A stretch of 64,000 nucleotides of DNA from assembly GCF_032118995.1 (NCBI RefSeq), contig NC_092668.1:11449501-11513500 (forward strand). The letters run 5' to 3'. Shown here one piece after another: positions 60,601 to 64,000 of the stretch. The position numbers and the translations under genes were made by a program. Below the pieces are notes generated by a model that was not told where the DNA came from, searched no databases, and saw nothing but the letters and a program-made list of their open reading frames with translations. The DNA comes from Asterias amurensis (lineage: Eukaryota; Echinodermata; Asteroidea; Forcipulatida; Asteriidae). Each line of letters opens with the position of its first letter. Position 1 is the stretch's first letter.

Positions 60601-62971
60601 AACCAAACAAAGAAACAGACAAACCTGAAATAAAGTTGGATTTGAAACTTTGCACGGTGGAAATGAGAATAAAAAGGTTTGGGGTAACTGAGTTGGGGTG
60701 GTTCTGAAAACAACCGTTGGTTTAAACTCAACATTTCGATCAATATTCTCTGATCATCTTCTGGTGAAAATTACTTGAAATTACTCACTGTGTATTTGCT
60801 GTTGACATCTCCATTTGGTCCTGGGACGCCTGACCCTTGTAGGTGGGCATTAACCGATGACGAAAGATTGTTCTTACTTCCGAAAGAACAGCTAAACCTG
60901 CACTGGTTTCCCTTGCCCGCAGATGACTGATGAAAAAGAATTTTTAATAAGTTGAATCAATTCCTGTCCATACCAGACATTTTAAATGTCAAGAAATGAA
61001 AAGTTTAAATCAGTGGACACTTGGTTATTACTCAAAATAATTATTAGCATAAACCTTTCTTGGTGACGAGTAATGGGGAGAGGATGATGGTATAAAACAT
61101 TGTTAGAAACGGCTCCCTCTGAAGTGACATAGTTTTTTAGAAAGAAGTAATTTTCAACGAATTTGGTTTCGAGACCTCAAGTTTAGAATTTGAGGTCTCG
61201 AAATCAACCAATGAAACGCACACAACTTCGTGTGACATGGGTGTTTTTTCTTTCATTATTATCTTGTAACTTCGACAACCAATTGAGCTCAAATTTTCAC
61301 AGGTTTGTTATTTTATGCATATGTTGAAATACACCAAGTGAGAAGACTGGTCTTTGACAATCATCAATAGTGTCCACAGCCTTAAATCCCCTTGAGGTGA
61401 TCCCTCTCTTGCTGCCTCCCCGGTGTGATCCCTAGCTACGCGACAGTTCATGGTTGTATGGCTTCTGACGGGCGCCCTCGGGTTTCCCTTAACTACTCAA
61501 TTCTCGTTATGCTAATAGCTCTAGCTATTATATTCTTTTTGTTTTACTTTGTTAATTTTTTTGTTGCTGTTCTTAGATGAATTCTTCATGTTGTGCTTAG
61601 CTACATTCCTCTCACTGTGCTAAGCTAAGTTCCTTTTGTTGCTATAACCCTCTTGTTGTGCTAAGCTAAGTTTCTCTTTTTGTGCTAAGTTCCTCTTGTT
61701 GTGCTAAGCTACAATCCTCTCGTTTGCTAAGCTAAAGTTCCTCTTGTTGTGCTAAGCTACAATACTCTCGTTGTGCTAAGCTAAAGTTCCTCTCGGCTAA
61801 GGCTACAATACACTCATTGTGCTAAGCTAAGTTCCTCTTGTTGTGCTAAGCTTCAATCCTCTCGTTGTGCTGAGCTAAATTCCTTTGATGTGCTTAGCTA
61901 TACTTTTTTTAGTGATTAGGTAATTCGAAGTAGGGAACAGTGTATAATGTCCACTGGTAATCCAAATTTGCTAACCAATTTGTTTCATTTATGCTAAGCT
62001 TGATGATTTTGGTTCCTAATCTTACCTCCACTTTCTGCTCATTCTTCTTGATGGCCTTGGAGTCAAAGAGAAGTTTACGTCCCTCTCCTTCGTTGAAAAC
62101 AAGAAGTCGGATCTGATTCTTGTCAAATTCAGGGGCTTGCCAACTGTACAAAGAAAACAGAAAAAAACAAACCATGTAAGCATCAATTTCATAGAGCTGT
62201 TTAAGTTCTTTTCATCGTCCTACTATCTACTCGGTGTAAGAGAAATCCCTAGAATTCCGAAAAATCTAGTCTGCAGTAGTGATTATATAGCTAGCAAGTA
62301 AGTAAACAGGGCCCAATTTCATGGTTCTGCTTACCGCCGAATTCTGGGCTTCCGATCACGATTCCCTGCTTATGTGCAAGCGCCGAATTTCTGCGCTAGC
62401 CTTGTAAGCGTAGAATGCCTAGTAACGTGGAGTACGCACGCGCAGACGCCAAAATTTGCCTCTAACTCGTGAAATAGGCTTGCTGTAAGCACAGAATTCC
62501 CTGCTTCCGGCAAGCCTATTCTGTGCTTACGGTAAGCAGAGCCATGAAATTGGGCCCAGATGGTGTTACAGCAAACCAACTATGCAGATGCCAAAGAACT
62601 GAAAATTCAATGTAAAGAGACCAATAACTGCATGGCAACTCATAATAAAACTGAAAATAATAAAGACTTGTAGTATGCGCACACATCCTGCTGGGTGTTC
62701 AAGGAGCAGTAAAACCAGATACAAACTAAAAGTAAAACAGACTTAACAAAATTAGTCCACTTTATTCCATCCAGAAATCTCATCCATGGTAGATCATACA
62801 ATGTTACCTGGAACATGTCCGCGACATGGAACTTATCGTCCATCCATCGGGAGCGTCAAGATTTGATGAGAAGCCAACTCTCGTAAGTCTTCCTAGGAGA
62901 TTCTTCAACGACTCCCATCGACTCGGCTGCGCATTATATAGCGCCCTCTGCCTATCGTCCCTTTTGATCAT
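51640..62971 (-). CDS. FNIP: Folliculin-interacting protein (FNIP1/2 orthologue)
   Basis: Coding exons in transcript order: 62971-62808, 62143-62026, 60926-60789, 60102-59945, 59574-59495, 58795-58721, 58428-58271, 58097-57891, 57674-57502, 56712-56595, 56328-56276, 56041-54509, 53727-53559, 52672-52469, 51855-51640 (stop TGA). They total 3564 nt and 1187 aa (human FNIP1 is 1166, FNIP2 1114). The ATG at 62971 is preceded by an in-frame TAA, and exon 1 joins exon 2 in phase 2 to give [18 protein letters not shown], the FNIP longin start. Further family blocks are [15 protein letters not shown] (exon 4), FLTPFPSP (7), [13 protein letters not shown] (8), [10 protein letters not shown] (10), [11 protein letters not shown] (11), [10 protein letters not shown] (13), [17 protein letters not shown] (14) and the C-terminal DENN end with SDLPLL and HSPNV (15). 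FNIPs bind folliculin to form the RagC/D GAP at lysosomes, contact AMPK and act as HSP90 co-chaperones. Exon 12 holds a long Ser/Asp-rich disordered region. Confidence 0.96.
52195..52440 (+). mobile_element. SINE-B, 3' part in FNIP intron 14
   Basis: GGTGCTGTGGCGCATATTTG, GAGATGGTTTAAGGAATG, CGCTTTGAGACGCCCTTTGG and AAGCACTATATAAAAAATG match the body and tail of SINE-B. The head is missing. Confidence 0.75.
52766..53165 (+). mobile_element. tRNA-derived SINE, third type, in FNIP intron 13
   Basis: TGGTTGGCTTGTGCATAAAG (A-box region) and CCCGGTTCGATTCCCGGCC (B box) form a tRNA-like head. A body of about 330 bp ends AAACAATAAATGATTAGATTAG. No other full copy was recognised in the window. Confidence 0.7.
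53774..54130. mobile_element. MITE-G piece followed by MITE-B half copy
   Basis: 53774-53945 has GATTTGAGGCATTGCATGG and CTTGCCAGGAAG. 53955-54130 has TTTTACTCATTTCTCAAAAA, CAGCACCTCAGCAAGTAAT and an end at AAATCCTTTAAAG. In FNIP intron 12. Confidence 0.6.
56380..56564. mobile_element. MITE-A, half copy in FNIP intron 10
   Basis: Family sequence from GAGGTCTCAAATTC through CACAATGTTTTATACTATCA to GTAATTACCAGTGCCTTTT. Confidence 0.7.
56790..57442 (-). mobile_element. Two SINE-A copies, the first with a triplicated segment
   Basis: The segment GGTTTTTACCCATACACCGA to CTCTGTGAAAAAAAAAA is present three times at a 98-99 bp period (56811, 56909, 57008), then the antisense tRNA head GGGTGGGATTCGAACCCACG and CTTACCAACTAGACTATCG. 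A second complete copy follows at 57223-57442. Between FNIP exons 9 and 10. Confidence 0.82.
57712..57830. mobile_element. MITE-A, partial copy in FNIP intron 8
   Basis: Starts TTAAAGACAGTGGACACTAA and stops after TGAGCTCAATCGGTCATCC. Confidence 0.75.
59026..59392 (-). mobile_element. SINE-B, full-length, minus strand
   Basis: (TAA)n, then TTATATAGCGCTTTTCACAC, CAAAGCGCTTCACATTATTA, CATCTCAGCTCCCTGG, and the antisense head CGACCGGGATTCAAACCCAC and GGTGCTCTTATCCGCTTGG. Within FNIP intron 5. Confidence 0.85.
61001..61386. mobile_element. MITE-A, full-length copy in FNIP intron 2
   Basis: From AAATCAGTGGACACTTGG to AATAGTGTCCACAGCCTTAAA, about 386 bp. Confidence 0.82.
61560..61905. repeat. Minisatellite of GTTGTGCTAAGCTAAGTTCC units
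   Basis: About twelve to fourteen units of 22-24 bp (GTTGTGCTAAGCTAMRTTCC then TCTC or TCTT). The core GTGCTTAGCT also occurs in the dispersed element at 7873-8065, so the array probably expanded from part of it. In FNIP intron 2, about 120 bp from exon 2. Confidence 0.85.
62309..62557. mobile_element. MITE-F, full-length copy in FNIP intron 1
   Basis: GGGCCCAATTTCATGGTTCT at the left and AGAGCCATGAAATTGGGCCC at the right, 249 bp, with inner GCTTACCG/CGGTAAGC pairing and a second CAAGCCTAT/ATAGGCTTG pair. Confidence 0.85.
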
Positions 62972-64000
62972 TGTCGTTGTTTAAGAACCGAAACTTTTGA
63001 CTTATTGCGTGTTTGAACGGTCAAGAAACCATCAGGCACTGCAGCTCCTTTTTTGTTTTTGTCTGGGTACAAGAATACTATCAAATTTGTTCCCATAAGG
63101 CCAGCCGTATAAAACATTGTGTTCCCAGCAAAGTTTTAGGAAGAAAACACCACCCACTTTAAAAAGTTTGTTTTCCATAAATAAAATTGCAAACTAACAA
63201 AATAAACAAGCTTGCTGAAAATACTTTCACAATGCACCAACTCAAAATGACTAAATCATTTATTTATTAGTCAAACTGCGACACCTAAGGAGTCAAGTAT
63301 TTGATATAAGTAACACCAGGAAACAAGATTTTCTAGCGAAGATCTGGAAAAGTTGTGGCTTGGTGCCAGCCTCTAATGTGACTCAGAGGCACGCGACACA
63401 GATCGTTCACTGAGTAACGACGCTGATTGCTCCGTTTTATGTGGAAGTGCGGCGACTGGCAAAACAGAGAGAAGTGGGATGTGGGTTGTGGGTTGAAGGA
63501 GGGGAGGGGGGGTGGTGAGGGTGTAATGACTCGTTTGGCAGAGACGAGGAAATCCCCACTTTGACTTTGAAGTCATTCAACCTCTGGTTTGCTGTGTGAT
63601 GAGACACATAGCTCAGCCGATAATCATTGCAGGTGCAAAGTTACTGTACAGGCCAAATTTCAAACAGGCTTAAAAAAATTCTGCTTAGCAGAATACCAGT
63701 TACAGGTTAATACAATTGACGTGGTATTTTGGCTGGTAACCTTATTCAAAGCATAGTTTTTGTTGTGCTTAGCTGCTTTGAGTGCTTAACCTATGAAATT
63801 GGGCCTACTTAAAATAAAAATTACAATTTCCTCATAAAGTAACTTTTACCAAGGAGTAAATGCCTTGATGGCCTTCCCTTTTCAAAAGCGAAGCATGCAG
63901 GCCTGTGTACATGTGACATGATGATAATCTTGACACTCATGGGGTGACAGGTCTTTTTCTTCAGCTGCGCCACTCATCTGGAAACTCACTACCACTTAAT
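62972..64000. other. FNIP upstream flank and repeats
   Basis: No coding exon recognised. The first few hundred bases should include the FNIP 5' UTR and promoter (minus strand), but no element can be assigned. A purine/pyrimidine-rich stretch lies at 63490-63520, a CTTAGCT-type MITE at 63640-63805 and a short dispersed repeat at 63808-63905. Confidence 0.5.
63940..64000 (+). pseudogene. LINE reverse-transcriptase end, fragment
   Basis: TTCAGCTGCGCCACTCATCT reads SAAPLIWK in frame, the block that precedes the ORF2 C-terminus in the LINEs at 23890 and 48165. It stops after a few codons at the window edge. Confidence 0.5.

Overview
This window is animal nuclear DNA. It has GT-AG introns, tRNA-derived SINEs, L2/CR1-like LINE tails and a very dense population of short inverted-repeat elements (MITEs). 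All four protein-coding genes are metazoan types with deuterostome-like architecture: an eight-cysteine (TspanC8) tetraspanin, a stomatin-like protein 1 with SPFH plus SCP2 domains, an animal-type glutamate dehydrogenase with the allosteric antenna, and a folliculin-interacting protein. The repeat character suggests an echinoderm, most likely a sea star. That species-level guess is inference only.

Layout. (1) 1961-12005, + strand: eight of the coding exons of a TspanC8 tetraspanin; the N-terminal exon is not visible and probably lies upstream. (2) 12006-21180: gene-free and full of MITEs, a tandem repeat and LINE debris. (3) 21181-29804, - strand: a complete STOML1-like gene in eight coding exons (404 aa). 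(4) 29805-32321: the interval between two divergent genes, with a long hairpin and a CRE-like site. (5) 32322-44767, + strand: a complete glutamate dehydrogenase gene in eleven coding-exon positions (536 aa). The last position is duplicated: two intact, homologous, equal-length terminal exons each carry their own acceptor and stop codon. (6) 44768-51639: gene-free, with a minisatellite, MITEs, SINEs and a LINE 3' end. (7) 51640-62971, - strand: a complete FNIP gene in fifteen coding exons (1187 aa), tail-to-tail with GDH. (8) 62972-64000: FNIP upstream flank and repeats.

The exon models were built by hand. Every internal exon keeps reading frame across GT-AG sites and the joined proteins follow family order from end to end. 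The genes are not an operon and I see no shared pathway in their order. FNIP (with FLCN: Rag GTPase, mTORC1 and AMPK signalling) and GDH (mitochondrial amino-acid catabolism) both bear on nutrient status, but their adjacency is probably incidental. The most interesting gene-level observation is the duplicated GDH terminal exon. The most interesting repeat-level observations are that several MITE families share TTAA/AGG termini, that a SINE shares its 3' tail with the local LINE, and that inverted MITE copies flank GDH exons 4-5.
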